This document shows positions 41,701 to 58,086 of a stretch of DNA of 64,000 nt, piece by piece. Below the pieces are notes generated by a model, which was given only the letters and a program-made list of their open reading frames with translations, was not told the origin of the DNA and did not search any database. Both the position numbers and the translations under genes were made by a program. The stretch lies in assembly GCF_000150275.1 (NCBI RefSeq), contig NW_002060949.1, forward strand, positions 1,919,836-1,983,835. Direction: 5' to 3'. The stretch is from Trichoplax adhaerens. Taxonomy: Eukaryota; Placozoa; Uniplacotomia; Trichoplacea; Trichoplacidae. Numbering within the stretch: the first letter of the stretch is position 1; each line of letters opens with the position of its first letter.

Positions 41701-44700
41701 GCTATATACAAGGTACAGAAGGTTACAGTTTTATACAGTGTACTACCTTTAAATAAGATACAAATACGCAAGCAACTTTCGATGATAGCGTCTTCGTATA
41801 TTATATCAATATGGTATTCATGTATCTTAACTGAGTAAATAAAGCACTTGCTACCAATAGTATACCCGCAATTGCATGAAAAATTCTAGCGGACTTTGGT
41901 ACCACCGCAGAGTCTCGAATCAGACAAATCTATTTACATACTGGTACAACGTCACAAAGTCCGTCTGTACTGTGGTTGTGTTCGTACGCTACTGGGCTCT
42001 TTTTTTCGAGTGTTGCAGTAATTCCTGATCGTGGTCATGGTACTAATGTTACACTCAACTGTACAGACAGTGACTGCTATATCAGATCTGTCGTAGAAAA
42101 CGACCGGGTTCTCTTTCCAGTACTGTCAGTGGAGTGAATGATTTACAGTATTTCGCACTATACTGTACAGTATATAATACAGCGTCTCTCTCTCTCTCTT
42201 TCCAAGGTCTCTAGAGTACACTACAGCACAGTAATGGCTAAAAAGTTTTTCACTTGCGGTAGCTTACAGTACAGTATGAAATCAGTATGCAGATCTATTG
42301 CACATAGTCTATGTATATCACCACTTCATTCTTGCCTTTTTAACATAAAATGTAGTTCAGTTTTCTCCAAATAAATATGGATGAAATATACTGTATGTTA
42401 ATAAATAGCTAAAGAATTCAAAATTTGATTAACATTGACATTTTGCCGTTTATGTATTTAATTTCTGAGTGAAGTTTTGAAAATTTTGTCGCTAGAATCG
42501 AGTAGTTGAGACTTTTCTCGACAATTTGATATGTAATTTTGCAATAATATTCTCTATATTCACTTATTTTTATTACTACATGGCTCGCAACGGCAAAATG
42601 CAATGAATCACACTCACTGTGGCTTACAGTACAGAATGCAAAGTACTGTACTGTACTTCCACACTGTACACTGTATAGTCCAGTACTGCATCTCATTCAA
42701 TTTTACGGGTAAATCGACTTCAGCACTGCATTTTATTCACTTTTCTCTTAATTTATTCATAGCCATTTGGGAGCTACGGCCTACGGTAGTCTGAATGTCT
42801 GAATAGGCTTACACAGATCAAAGGCATTCTGTAAAATTTCAACTCTATTCAAGACGTATCATATTTATATTCAATACTGTACAATACAAAGACCTAGAAA
42901 AATCGTTAATCGTACGCATACGTAAAATTGGATGCCACAAGTGAATCATTCATTGTAGGCGCACGGTACTATTGAGATGACACACTGAATTTTAGTCGTT
43001 ACAAGATTGGATTGCAAATTCGGATGCAATCCCCAATTACCGTAATCTGCTCTCTACTGCATAGTTGACAAAAATTTTACTAAACAAAAATAGTAGAATG
43101 GACAGTACTAAGTGAAAAATGAGCCAGTAATGTTGTAAAAAGTGCTGTACTACTCATGTTCGCCATCGTCTACTTTACTCGTATATCCGAAGGCTATCCC
43201 AACTAGATCCTGTACTTAAATGCGTCCTTTATAAGAATTTTCCCATTTTACATGCAACCATAGGATTATAATCACCCATTTACCCCTTTCGATTTAATAA
43301 TTTATCCCATAATGATGTAGTAGGCAGGAGTAGAATTAAGCAAGTTAAATGTATCAAGATATGATGAGGGCTCTAAATAGATTAATCTCAAGGTACAGGC
43401 GTAGTATAAGGTCAATGTACAAATCATCTCCTTATCAGGCGACGCATATTTTATATCGATATCGAAGAAATTGAAATGAAACTTTAAACTTCAATTTTGG
43501 TATAACAGGAAAAGCTATCAAAGCAGATAGATTTCGTTTCAGTCATGATCTACAATAACTAAAGCGCAATGGATATCATTTCGCTTGGCCTATTCAGTAT
43601 ATGGAGGGACTTAGCAGAACATATAAGCTATTGATAAATATTTTGGAATTATATTTGCAGAAGTAAAAACAGGGCCCGTCATAGGCAGTAAAAATCCAAG
43701 CTGAAAACTGGAAACTATTAATTTTACCAATCGCTTACAGTATCGTTGGCTGATATTAGAAGCAATAATTTATCATCGTTATAGTTAGTCCAAATACTCT
43801 TAAAAATTAGTTTAGGATAAACTTACATCGCTGCATCTGCTTGGTGTAATCATTCATGTTGTCCGGTCTGATACTGCGCAAAAACTTGATATAGTCATCA
43901 GAATGATATTTCGTCATTTCATCCTGCGTTGCTTTGTGGGGTCTCTGCAAAAAATAGTAATCGGTCAACAAATTTGACTCTGTTATGATAAAAAATACAT
44001 AAGTAACATAAAAGCAAAATAGTTCTTCATTAAGTAAAGGATTAAATAACTGAAGGCTATTAATACAACACAACTTAAAGGTACAGCAGTTCTGTATCTT
44101 TAAAACTATATCTATATAAGTACACAAGAACGTGATAAAGGGTATTGATCTTACGACAGGTACAGTAAGTACATCAGGAGGCGGAGGAAGGAATTTATCG
44201 AGAATTTAACTTGTTTCGATCATTAAGTAATTTGTTTTTACTTTATTGATGTAATTGATTAACCACTTGTTTTTTACTATAATTTTATATCTGAGGCAAT
44301 ATATGCGTATATTCAGCAAAATGTGGTAATTTTACTGATAGATAAAATGTGTACTTCTAGTTCTGTATTTGCGGTAAAAGGTTATCTAGAAAGTGTCCTG
44401 CAATTTCACGCAGGGATTGATAGCAGTAAAAAGGTAAAGGCAACATTGCTTAAAATAAAATCAAGTTACTAATACTTGATTACAATGTCAGTGTAATAAG
44501 GTATATATTTCGATTAAATCGGGCAGCGCATTCTATGTATGTACAAACTGTAACATTCTAAATTCAGCATGCAACAAGAAGTTGGCAACTACCGAGAGTT
44601 GGTCGATGCAAAAAAATATATTTGTAAAACTTACAAAAATTTCCATTTTTCTGTACAATCCGTAATTCAAGACCAAGTTATGTGTCATTCGAATACGATG

Positions 44701-45267
44701 AGGTTTCATTGGATGTCCTTGGCCGTAATAATAATTGCCAATATCGCCTAAATAGCAAAAAATTGAAATTAAATTAATAAGTGTACCCGCACTTTCATAA
44801 ATTGGACGCCATCAGTAAAAAATCTTTGGAAGAGAGTTTGTAAATCAATGGCGTAAACATACGGTAATGTATCAAAAAAATGGCAAAAAGCTATGCAAGA
44901 TTCTTCAAAAGTTATTTTAATGATAGTACCGTTATCGTAGATTTGTAGTAAATTTTAAAAATTGAATTATGTCATAAATGTGAAAAAAATTCATATAAAT
45001 TATTGCAGCGGCAACTCGAATATCTGAATAGGATCGGGTACAGCATTTGTATGAATAACTGCAAAATTTTATCTGTAGCATTTCACTCTCGCATTCATAT
45101 CTAGCAACGCGATATATTTGAATCAATGGCATGCAAAATTGTAAAAAGCTAGCAAAACCAAGCTGAGATATAGCTACAGTATATACAGGAAGGATAGCAA
45201 TAAATCTTTATCACTTCTTACCGTCATAATAGTAACAAACTTTTCTCTTGCGTTCCAGGTAAGCCAT
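38786..45267 (-). CDS. HDAC1: Class I histone deacetylase (HDAC1/2 orthologue), 15 exons, 593 aa
   Basis: Exons on the minus strand: 45267-45222, 44747-44635, 43944-43827, 41600-41526, 41383-41245, 41094-40953, 40696-40604, 40479-40230, 40148-40040, 39975-39917, 39821-39756, 39649-39476, 39367-39211, 39117-38977 and 38885-38786; all phases match and the total is 1782 nt. The enzyme removes acetyl groups from histone lysines in nuclear corepressor complexes. Visible residues: [10 protein letters not shown] with the His pair (139, 140), zinc ligands in DIDIHHGDG (Asp175, His177) and ADS (Asp263), and the catalytic Tyr302 in GGGGYTIRN; numbering is one below human HDAC1. The tail after [20 protein letters not shown] is acidic and Lys/Glu-rich and makes the protein about 110 aa longer than human HDAC1. 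Intron 3 (2.2 kb) contains GTAC palindromes. The gene symbol denotes the HDAC1/2 ancestor type. Confidence 0.96.
41145..41168. repeat. (TAA)8 microsatellite
   Basis: Eight perfect TAA units in HDAC intron 5 (between the exons ending at 41245 and starting at 41094). Confidence 0.9.
42050..42690. repeat. GTACAGTAC/GTACTGTAC palindrome cluster in HDAC intron 3
   Basis: Many TACAGTA and TACTGTA words occur, for example ACTATACTGTACAGTATATA near 42160, GCTTACAGTACAGTATGA near 42262 and AAGTACTGTACTGTACTT near 42640. They are degenerate and not in a fixed period. Open frames on both strands here are by-products of the repeats. Confidence 0.75.
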
Positions 45268-45408
45268 TTCGTATTTTCCACACGCGCTTTCACAACAAAG
45301 GATTGAAGCAAATTTCAAGTCGTGCACTTTCCAGGTACAGCAAATGCACTTCTAAATTGATCATGCGCCAACGTCAAGTTATAAAGTAGCTGGTATCTGC
45401 TGGTGATA

Positions 45409-46255
45409 TACTGTACAGTACCGTACGGTACGATACAGAGTAGTGCCGGATTTACAGTACTTTTGACGTGCTTTACAGTGAATAGTACTGTGTTTTACAG
45501 TACGTGTACAGTATTACTGGTATCTGCTAGTGGTGTATCCTACCGTACAGTACAGTATACCGTCCAGACTACAGTACAGAGTAGTACTGGATTTACAGTA
45601 CTTTTTACCTAGTGTGCTCTTTGTCTTAGTGTGAACCTGTAATTTATACAGTACTTGGCACAGGACCGTACAGTACAAAAGGGATCGGTTATTTTCGAAG
45701 TACAGTATGTACTGTCAATACAAACGGATCGGTTATTTGTATAGTACTGTACTGTATAGGGTTAGGGTTAGGGTTAGTACAGTACAGTACTGTCAGGGAT
45801 TTCTCTGTGTTGAAGCCCGTGCGAACGGAACTGTCAGTTTTTGCCGGTACAAATTTTGGAGAGCACTAGACTACGGGATTGTGGGTACACTCTTGTCGAA
45901 AATTTTTGTTAGGATTAGCGCATGCCGCGAAATTCCACAGTACAGTACTGTACATTATACTCAATTGCATTACCGGCGTACAATATATACAGTATAATAT
46001 GCAGTACCGTATCCTATATTTCTTATATTTATTGCATAATAATGATTTATTATTATTATTAGATTATGATTATAATATCGTTCGTGACGCTTCGCGCACT
46101 GTCATGTTGTACAGTACTGTAGTTGACTCCGTGTACTGCATTGGGGCCCATACTGTACAGTTGTACTATTTTCTGAATTATAATTAATTCATTACAATTT
46201 AAGTTATCGCTGATATGACTGTAGTCTCTGCATAAGATTATAAAACATGTACTGT
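45409..46255. repeat. GTAC palindrome block upstream of HDAC
   Basis: Dense TACAGTAC/GTACTGTA words starting about 140 bp before the HDAC start codon. It includes a direct duplication: a unit starting TGGTATCTGCTGGTG (about 45391) and containing GATTTACAGTACTTTT recurs as TGGTATCTGCTAGTG (about 45519). A telomere-like tract lies inside the block. Confidence 0.75.
45757..45777 (+). repeat. Interstitial telomere-like tract (TTAGGG type)
   Basis: Twenty-one bases of perfect TAGGGT repeats, about 3.5 units, directly flanked on both sides by GTACTGTA/GTACAGTAC words. TTAGGG is the usual animal telomere unit. Confidence 0.85.
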
Positions 46256-46720
46256 ACACACAAGCAAACTATGAATTGCTGTTATGCTTAGGCTGAATTG
46301 AAAGTTTGATGATACTGTACTTCTTTATACGTACATCGTATTTGATTTACACGACGTGATCCAAACAGTATCAATCTAGTCTGTCTATGGCTTTGACGGC
46401 AAAATCGCGCTCACAATCGACTTTGGTGCTTGTACGGAACGATATCATTTCTCGCTTATGCAGTAATAATTCTAATTGTAATTTACAGTGAATATACCGA
46501 TGTATTAATTTCCCCTTGGTGTATATAGTACAGTATTTGGACATTTTGATAGTTTGCAACTTTTCGTTGATTGGAAATACATGGCCATGACAGCTAGCGC
46601 TATTGCTGTTCAAGAAGTGCAGCTTTGCCATTGATCCGTTTAAAATTTAGAATCCGTATACGCGTATTTTAATTTCAAGCGAAGTGTTGCCATAGTACAT
46701 AACAGTATTATTGTTAACTT

Positions 46721-47180
46721 GGCGCAGAATTATAATTTCAACATCAATGATGCCACTTTGAAGTTGAATTATTTGATAACTCAAAGAATAACTTGTAATA
46801 GCTCGATAAGAAGGCTAGCAACTTGAAATAGACGAAAAATTTGCCTATTATTATTATTATAATTAATTAATAATAATTATGGCATAAAATTATAACTTCA
46901 ACACCAAAGATGCCTTTTTGAAGTTGAATTATTTGATAATTTAAAGAATAAGCTTGTAACAGGTTGATAAGAAGGCTAGCAACTTGAAAGAGACGAAAAA
47001 TTTGCCTATTATTATTATAATAATTAATTAAGAACAATTATGGCACAAAATTATAACTTCAACACCAAAGATGCCTTTTTGAAGTTGAATTATTTAATAA
47101 TTCAACTAATAAGCTTGTAACAGCTTGATAAGAAGGCTAGCAACTTGAAATAGACGAAAAATTTGCCTATTATTATAATA
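46721..47180. repeat. Tandem array, period about 160 bp, nearly three copies
   Basis: Copies start at 46721, 46881 and 47042 (GGC[AG][CT]A[GA]AATTATAA[TC]TTC). Each has a GAAGTTGAATTATTT segment, AAGAAGGCTAGCAACTTGAA and GACGAAAAATTTGCC, ending in a TTATTA-rich stretch. Copies 2 and 3 are closer to each other than to copy 1. Confidence 0.9.
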
Positions 47181-47339
47181 ATGATGACTACAGTAATGTG
47201 TATATCAAAGCATTGCAATGAAAGTAGCCGTAAGCACTTCTTACGAATGACTCAGACTGACGTACTCTTCGTACTCATACTGTAGTCTACGTTGCCTAGA
47301 AGGGGACATGGCGTTACGTATAAAACTCGATATTGTACT

Positions 47340-47840
47340 GTGTAAAACTGCTATGCCGCACTCTACAGTGTACAGTACTTTCTGGGCCACCGTATTACTG
47401 TGCTATACAGTGTACTGTACACTCGGCGTACTGGGCCTGCGTACCCATGTGTGCTGCTATCGACTCAGTACGGCCCAGTATTGGACACTGAGCGTGTAGT
47501 ACTGCCCTGTACTGGCCAACCCGGTGAAGATACTGTATGACTATTTCCATCCATAATCGTGTTGCATCAAGCTGTTGGCTGTTAATATAAATTTCATTTT
47601 TTTTCTTAGCTTACTGTACTATTATTATGCACAACGATAATGAAACAGAGAATAAAGTCTATTGGTAATGGCAATATTGCCGTGCATTATCGCTTTCAAT
47701 TTCAAAGAAGATTAAAATTAAGTATAGAGCAAGTTATACGCAAGGTAAGCAACAATGAATTCTAACCACGACCAACTACAGTATCGCCATGGCTGGAGAT
47801 GATTGTTGGCTGCACAGTGTACTGCCTTGTACAGTACAAC
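47340..47840. repeat. GTAC palindrome block
   Basis: TACTGTGTA, CTACAGTGTACAGTACTTT, CTATACAGTGTACTGTACAC and TTGTACAGTACAAC occur in a comparatively GC-rich stretch; same family as the blocks at 42.0, 45.4, 55.4 and 57.1 kb. Confidence 0.65.
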
Positions 47841-49071
47841 ATTATGCTTGAGTCAACCAATCTCCATCGATGTCATACACTGGTGTAAAATATACCCTTT
47901 GCAGTAGTGTCAAGAACAAGATCGTCAACCACTGTAACCCGCGAAAAATATTTAAGGCGGTAAAGAATACAACTAACTCAACTAGTTACTATCAAGGACA
48001 GGAGAGCATCTTGGTTACTGTACATTAGAATAAAATATCCATAATGTAAGGGATATTTAAATGCTGGATATTTCATCCATTATAGTATGATTTAATGTAG
48101 TTCCATCTATACAAATTAACAGTAGACAGTTTGTAATGATTAACTTTCCACCAAAATCACAAGATCGATGGTTCATTCATAACATCATAGTTACAGTGCG
48201 TTAGCAAGAGTATAAGTTAAAGTCTATAATTTACAAAAATGATCAAACTGTTGATGATATCCTTGCTAATTCCATCAGGAAATTGCAATATTATGATATA
48301 GACAGGTCATCGATATTGCTAGTAAGCATTGCTGACTGTATAAGAATACATCAGTTTTTCCATAGTTGGTAATTAAAAGAGTATCATGACAAGTGTCTTT
48401 CTGTAAGAGGTAGAACGCGCTGTGGGCAGTAGAATACGTATGACAATAGTAAAGTTATTTCGATTTTTGCAAGAGATCACAATTATTGACGTACGTTGAT
48501 ATGCTTGAGATGGAGAACTTCTAGTCTTTATTCACTGTAAATGAAGAATACACTATTGCATTTTTAAATAGTACCACCGATCGCAGAGTATCGGAAATCC
48601 TGTTATTAGTTAGATCCATGCAGAAGCTTGACTACAATAATGAATTATAATTAATTATTATTATCTGTACTTGCACAGTATGTACTCTACTGTATCTATA
48701 GTTCGGCCTCATTGAACTTACATTGACTCTGCACATAGCGTACATTTACAGTATATAAATATCTTTAAATAATTATATAATCAGTTCCAAAGAAATGAAG
48801 GACTGAATTTTGTTATAGTTAGGATAGTGTGTGCAAAAGGTAGAGTAGTAGCATTCAAATTGAGCACAAGCTGGTGGACATGTACTGGACGAAAACTTCA
48901 TTTCAATTACCACTTGTTATGCATCGCGTATTTTATCGCAATTAATTCAATAATAAACTTTCTTATCTTAAAATGCTTAACAATATCTCTTAGTTTATAC
49001 TAATCTGGCCACTATACCATTTATAGTATGACAAACCATTCGAAAACTCCGACGTTGTTGAATTATCAAAT

Positions 49072-50394
49072 ATGACCATTATTAAAAAAGGAGGTACTCA
49101 TCAGTATACGTTCGTACATAACGTATTTGATTGTAATGCTATAGAAGTAAATACAAGATTAATAAATACTGGTTGCTGGTTGAATTTCATTTCAACTTGA
49201 TTACTAATGGACCCAATTTGTTCATTATACCCAATGTCAACCCGTTTATAGACACATTGACTAAGCTACCGAAAAGGCTGGATTTCGGATCACTCTTTAC
49301 CGGAATTAAAACTAAGGGTAAATTTCTGGAAGATGTACTTTAATTTCTCCTTTATGGAATTATAAAAAGACGTAGCATTTCTGGTGACTAATACAATCTG
49401 TTAAGATATCAGAATTAAAAAAATTTTCGAAAGTTGGTATTTATGATTCAATACTATCTCTACAATATTGGAATTAATTTTCCATCTTTATATCATTTAT
49501 TATCATTATTCATAGTTATTTTAATACTAACATGAAGTTTTTATTCAATTAAAAGGTGTGTCTACACATGAATGTCTCCATGAATCAGCAACAAGCAGCG
49601 GATATCATACAAGTCTGCAAGCTGAAGAAGATCATTACACAAAAGATAAAGTAGATGTAGCACTAGATAATCAGACTGCGAAATCAACCCTTTTTATTGA
49701 TGTTTTTACTGCTGAGCAACTACTTAAACGTGTTGTAGATAATTTCTTATGTCAAATGCAACGTAAAGCGGTAAAACTAAATTATAATTTTAATAGCTAT
49801 GATTATAAACGGCAAAGTCGTGGTTACTTAAAAAAGACATTTTTACGGTTCACAGACGATGATATTAATCATAACGCATTAACTCAATATCAACATTTAT
49901 CATATACACAAAATACTATGCATAAAAGGCAACAACTTCACCTAAACCAAGCAAGAGCAATTGATTGGCCTCATAAAACTGATGATAACAAAAGTTGTGC
50001 TAGAACTATGCCTTTTACGAATTGCAATGTATCATGCGCTAGATGCAGACCATTTAAGTCAAAGGAGAAATTTTTACATTCACATAATGACAGTGCCATA
50101 AAATGTTCAGTAAATGATCTTTCACGTAGGAGTATAAAAGACGATGATACTGAAAGCTTAGAACTTGTTGAATTTCTTAATGGCGATGTACACAATATAA
50201 CTAGTAGACAGGTTGATAATTTAGAAGTTTCTTGTGCCAGAACTCGGCCTTGTCTAATAAGTGCAAATAATAGTTTGCAGCGTTTAGAAAAGCGTAAACT
50301 ATCTAAGGTAGATGTTATTGAAAATGATTCAGAAACTGTAATTTCATGTGCAAGATGTAGAGATTTTAATTTTTGTAAAATAACAAATCGTTAA
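49072..50394 (+). CDS. Unrecognised protein with four S-C-A-R motifs, about 308 aa, three exons
   Basis: The third exon (49556-50394, TAA stop) is a long open frame that begins after an AG acceptor; its GTG cannot be a start in an animal gene. A second exon (49252-49317, TLTKLPKRLDFGSLFTGIKTK) joins it in phase through G/GTAAAT. A short first exon (49072-49093, MTIIKKG) also joins in phase and gives a whole-codon sum, but is the weakest part. I do not recognise the family. The protein is basic and Ser/Asn/Asp-rich with no signal peptide or membrane segment. Four motifs of the form S-C-A-R-x-x-x-[FC] (SCARTMPF, SCARCRPF, SCARTRPC, SCARCRDF) start at 49993, 50032, 50230 and 50344. Exon 2 contains KRLDF, which fits the loose PP1-docking RVxF pattern; that is inference only. 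Confidence 0.6.
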
Positions 50395-52526
50395 ATAAAA
50401 ACATCGTTACCATTGCAAGCATTGTTTGCTTTCTAAACGGAAAGTTGGTTAATATTGTAATGGTGCTTCGTTTGATGAAGACTACTAAACTCGTTTACGG
50501 ACGTAATTAACTCCAAATTATATCTGGAGTTGCGTATGATACTGTAAAATTGCAAACAAAAGCTGTTTTTATTACCTGTGGTACGGAGGATCGTTCCGTG
50601 TATGCTTCTTAGACACTATAAGCTACCTAGAGATTGGAATTGGCTGTATAAGCTACGACTATATTCCTCTTTGTGGATTTGTAGCGGCGCTACAGTAGCG
50701 CAATCTCGAATTTGTAATGATACCCGTAATACATCAATCTCTTGACGAAAAGTGACTTAAACAGTAGCGTAGTTAATACATAGTACAGTATGCTTGCCAT
50801 GGTCCTTTCATAATATATGGGACCGTCTACTGTTAGTGTTTACTGCATAAATTTTATATTCAAATAACCAATAGCCAGGTTATTAATCCTCACGAATACA
50901 ATATATGCTGTAAAGGAATAGACACCGTATATCTATTAACTTGCAGTTTATATATGGTAGGACTATGACGATGTCGCACTCTGATTTTCATGACGCTGTC
51001 TCAGCCGGAGAGTATTCGCAATAATATACTGTACAACTAGCAAAGTAATGGTGCAGTAATAGGATTTAATAAGTCATTAGTTTACAGCTAGATAACTAGC
51101 GTATGGATATATTTTCGCACCTACAGTACAGTGTCGACACTTGTGACAGTAATGTAGTACAACTGTATCTTACAAGTGTTACGGCAGTCAATTTTTTCAC
51201 AATGTATATCCAATTTTACAATTTTATTACTTTATAAAACACTGTTAGGTGTCTAGATGACGGCAGTTCGCAATATTATTAAAATGTTTCAAAATTTACC
51301 ATCTTTCAAACAGTTTCAAATTGATATCAAATCAACAACGTATTCCAAATAAAATTCGAAGTTTAATTACAGTAATGTTAAGAGAAATTGGTGTATGATT
51401 AACAACGTACAATCAAATACATTTAAATAACACATGTTATGATAGTAGCATTATAGGAAATTAATCTTCAATCGATTAAAAATACTGAATAACATCCCTG
51501 TGAATCGGCTTATAGTAAGTGAGAACGTTAGTATGACAGTAACTAAGATAAAATTTGCTTTTTTCGCACCATAACAACACTTAATCAGCCTAAGATTATT
51601 GATTAAATATCGGTATCTATCCTAACGTATTAATTTTTTAAAACACATCTACTATACTATGCACTATAAGTACCGTAAGATATTGTTGCTGTTTGAGTTT
51701 ACAGACGTGATTAACGGCTAATATAGCATCATTGCACCATAAAATTGATTGGATATCAGGACTATACAACAATGAATATACTATACCATGCTAGATAATC
51801 TGTTTACTTAAGTGGATTATTAACAAATTAATAATAGTCTTATATAATGAACATACATGATCTTTGAGATGTACTTAGAAACACACGTAATAACTTTTTA
51901 TCGAGCTGATGCAGTCTTGCTTCATGCCATACATAAAAATTAAGGTTATTATCAAATGCCTGTGACAGGATATTAAGAAATGCATCTTGCATGATATTAG
52001 TAAAACTTAGCAACTTACAACAAATTCATTTTATAATGACATGATATTCGTGTTCATAATAATTATATAATTCCTCCTTAACGAGAATAAATGTGGTTAA
52101 GAATTTTGTTATTATTTTAAAGCGTTTAAAATCAATGATTTTAGTAAAATTATTATTATTTTAATTTTGAAATGAAATTTAGAACAGGCTTGAAGCTTAA
52201 TCAGTATATTTGAAATTAATTTGCTTAAAAATTGAACAAAAATTACCATTTACATAACTGATAATAGTTTTACTGGATAATAATAATAAGAAGAAGGCAG
52301 CATGACTATTTACTTAATCCAATTTATAGATAGCTTCAGCTTAATAAAAATAGCACATCAAACTTAAGGGAGATGTAAAATTTGAGGTTCATTTCTAATA
52401 GTTGCAATTACTGCACTTAAATGATTGCAATCTGAATAATAATGCAGTTCCATAGTACCTTATTTTTAGTCAGGTGATCAGGTGTTGCTGTTACCAATAC
52501 CAAAACTAGTCGGTGACATTTTTACG
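50395..52526. other. Intergenic region between convergent genes
   Basis: About 2.1 kb holding the 3' ends of the S-C-A-R gene (+) and the Src-family gene (-). A few GTAC-type palindrome words lie near 50770-51160, and a small GTAGC-GGC-GCTAC hairpin near 50690. No gene seen. Confidence 0.55.
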
Positions 52527-56895
<4,369 letters not shown>

Positions 56896-57084
56896 CTTCT
56901 TTTTTTTACTTCTCTTACACGCGAATAAAAGAGAGCGATAGATCCTGGTGTACTTTTGAATTGATTACTAAGATTAAATTATCGTCAATTCGATTGGATG
57001 ACTACCGAAAAATGGAGAAAGTGGTTGAAGTGAACTTAGTCACTTGGGTGTCGTTGTTTTTTTTTTGATTGATTAACGCTCCAC

Positions 57085-57885
57085 CTAGTACAGTACGTAC
57101 ATGCTGTACACTGTGCAGTACAGTGTACAGTACTGTAGGGCACAGACGTCTACAGTACTGTACTGTACAATACTGAAAAACAGGCGTGACACAGGCAACT
57201 TGGCAGCCTGTCTCTTGACATGAAAATATTGTAGTACTGTGTACTGTACTTGTACGTTACCTTATTAGTGAAGATGGTTTGGTTGAAACTTCCTGTAAAA
57301 GTCCTGTACTGTCGTGTTTTGCATGGTACAGTAGTGAGAAGTCCAAGCTGCGAATCCGACTGAGTACTGCAGCTTTGATCGGTATTTTACTTGGTTGTAG
57401 AGTGTAGACCATGGTAGTCCTACAGTACTGTGATAATACTACTGTAGTTAGCGCCAAGATTACTTGGAAGTAAAGTACAGTATAGCACAGTACTGCTGTA
57501 AATGATACCTAGTAAATGATATCAATGACGTACAACACAGTATACTGTACTGACCACTACGTCAGCAACAGTACCATCACTGGGCTTCTCTCTTTACCAT
57601 TACTATACTGTACAGTGTACAGTATACAGTACACAGTCTACAGTATGCTTCTACTACAGTATAGTACTGTACACTGTACACTGTACAGTACAGTACTGTA
57701 GTAGAGACCCTAGAGATACTGACACTAACTCAATTCTAAGTCAGGTCTACAGTACTGTACTGTACAGTACGTATATCGATCCCTCGCTCGTGATGCTTCG
57801 CTTACAGTACTGTACACTGTGTACAGTACAGTACAGTATACTGTACGTACAGTGTACAGTACAGTCAGTACAGTACTGCTGCTTC
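57085..57885. repeat. Densest GTAC palindrome array
   Basis: Starting about 190 bp before the Src-family start codon, GTACAGTAC, GTACTGTAC, GTACACTGTAC and similar words recur almost without a break, with perfect palindromes such as GTACTGTACAGTAC (57757-57770) and GTACAGTATACTGTAC (57831-57846). A separate unit TCGATC(C/T)CTCGCT..TGATGCTTCGCTTACA occurs near 57775 and 57909. Confidence 0.85.
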
Positions 57886-57944
57886 TGAACTAGTTCTGTA
57901 ATCCATGTCGATCTCTCGCTAGTGATGCTTCGCTTACATTAGAG

Positions 57945-58086
57945 TACGGCGTCTGGAATTTCGTTAGACATACTTTAACTGGAAAAAATGGAACTAAAAC
58001 GAACGTACGAATACACTAGTTCTACCGATATCGAGCAATCAATTTCATTTCAATTTTGACTAAAATATCGCATACCAAAATAACAT
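57945..58086. repeat. Dispersed repeat, copy B
   Basis: Related to 16850-16969 in the same orientation: TACGGCGTCT, AATTTCGTT, ATACTTTAACTGG, AACGTACG, TTCTACC and AAAATATC keep their order. Copy B has about 20 extra bases in its second half. Confidence 0.65.

Larger units (their letters stand above)
45268..49071. other. Intergenic region with dense palindromic and tandem repeats
   Basis: It holds the HDAC upstream DNA (GTAC palindromes from 45409), a telomere-like tract, a 160-bp tandem array (46.7-47.2 kb) and a second palindrome block (47.34-47.84 kb). From 47.9 to 49.07 kb no gene or strong repeat was seen. The many short frames in the repeats have no codon-like or protein-like character. 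Confidence 0.6.

Noticed and set aside
42138-42794. Open frames on both strands in HDAC intron 3
   Set aside because: They consist of GTAC palindrome repeats and lie inside a well-supported intron.
45403-46259. Several 65-100 codon frames upstream of HDAC
   Set aside because: All are made of TACAGTA-type repeats (Tyr/Ser/Val/Gln runs) and occur on both strands.
49971-50195. Minus-strand frame of 74 codons
   Set aside because: Antisense shadow of the S-C-A-R gene's last exon.
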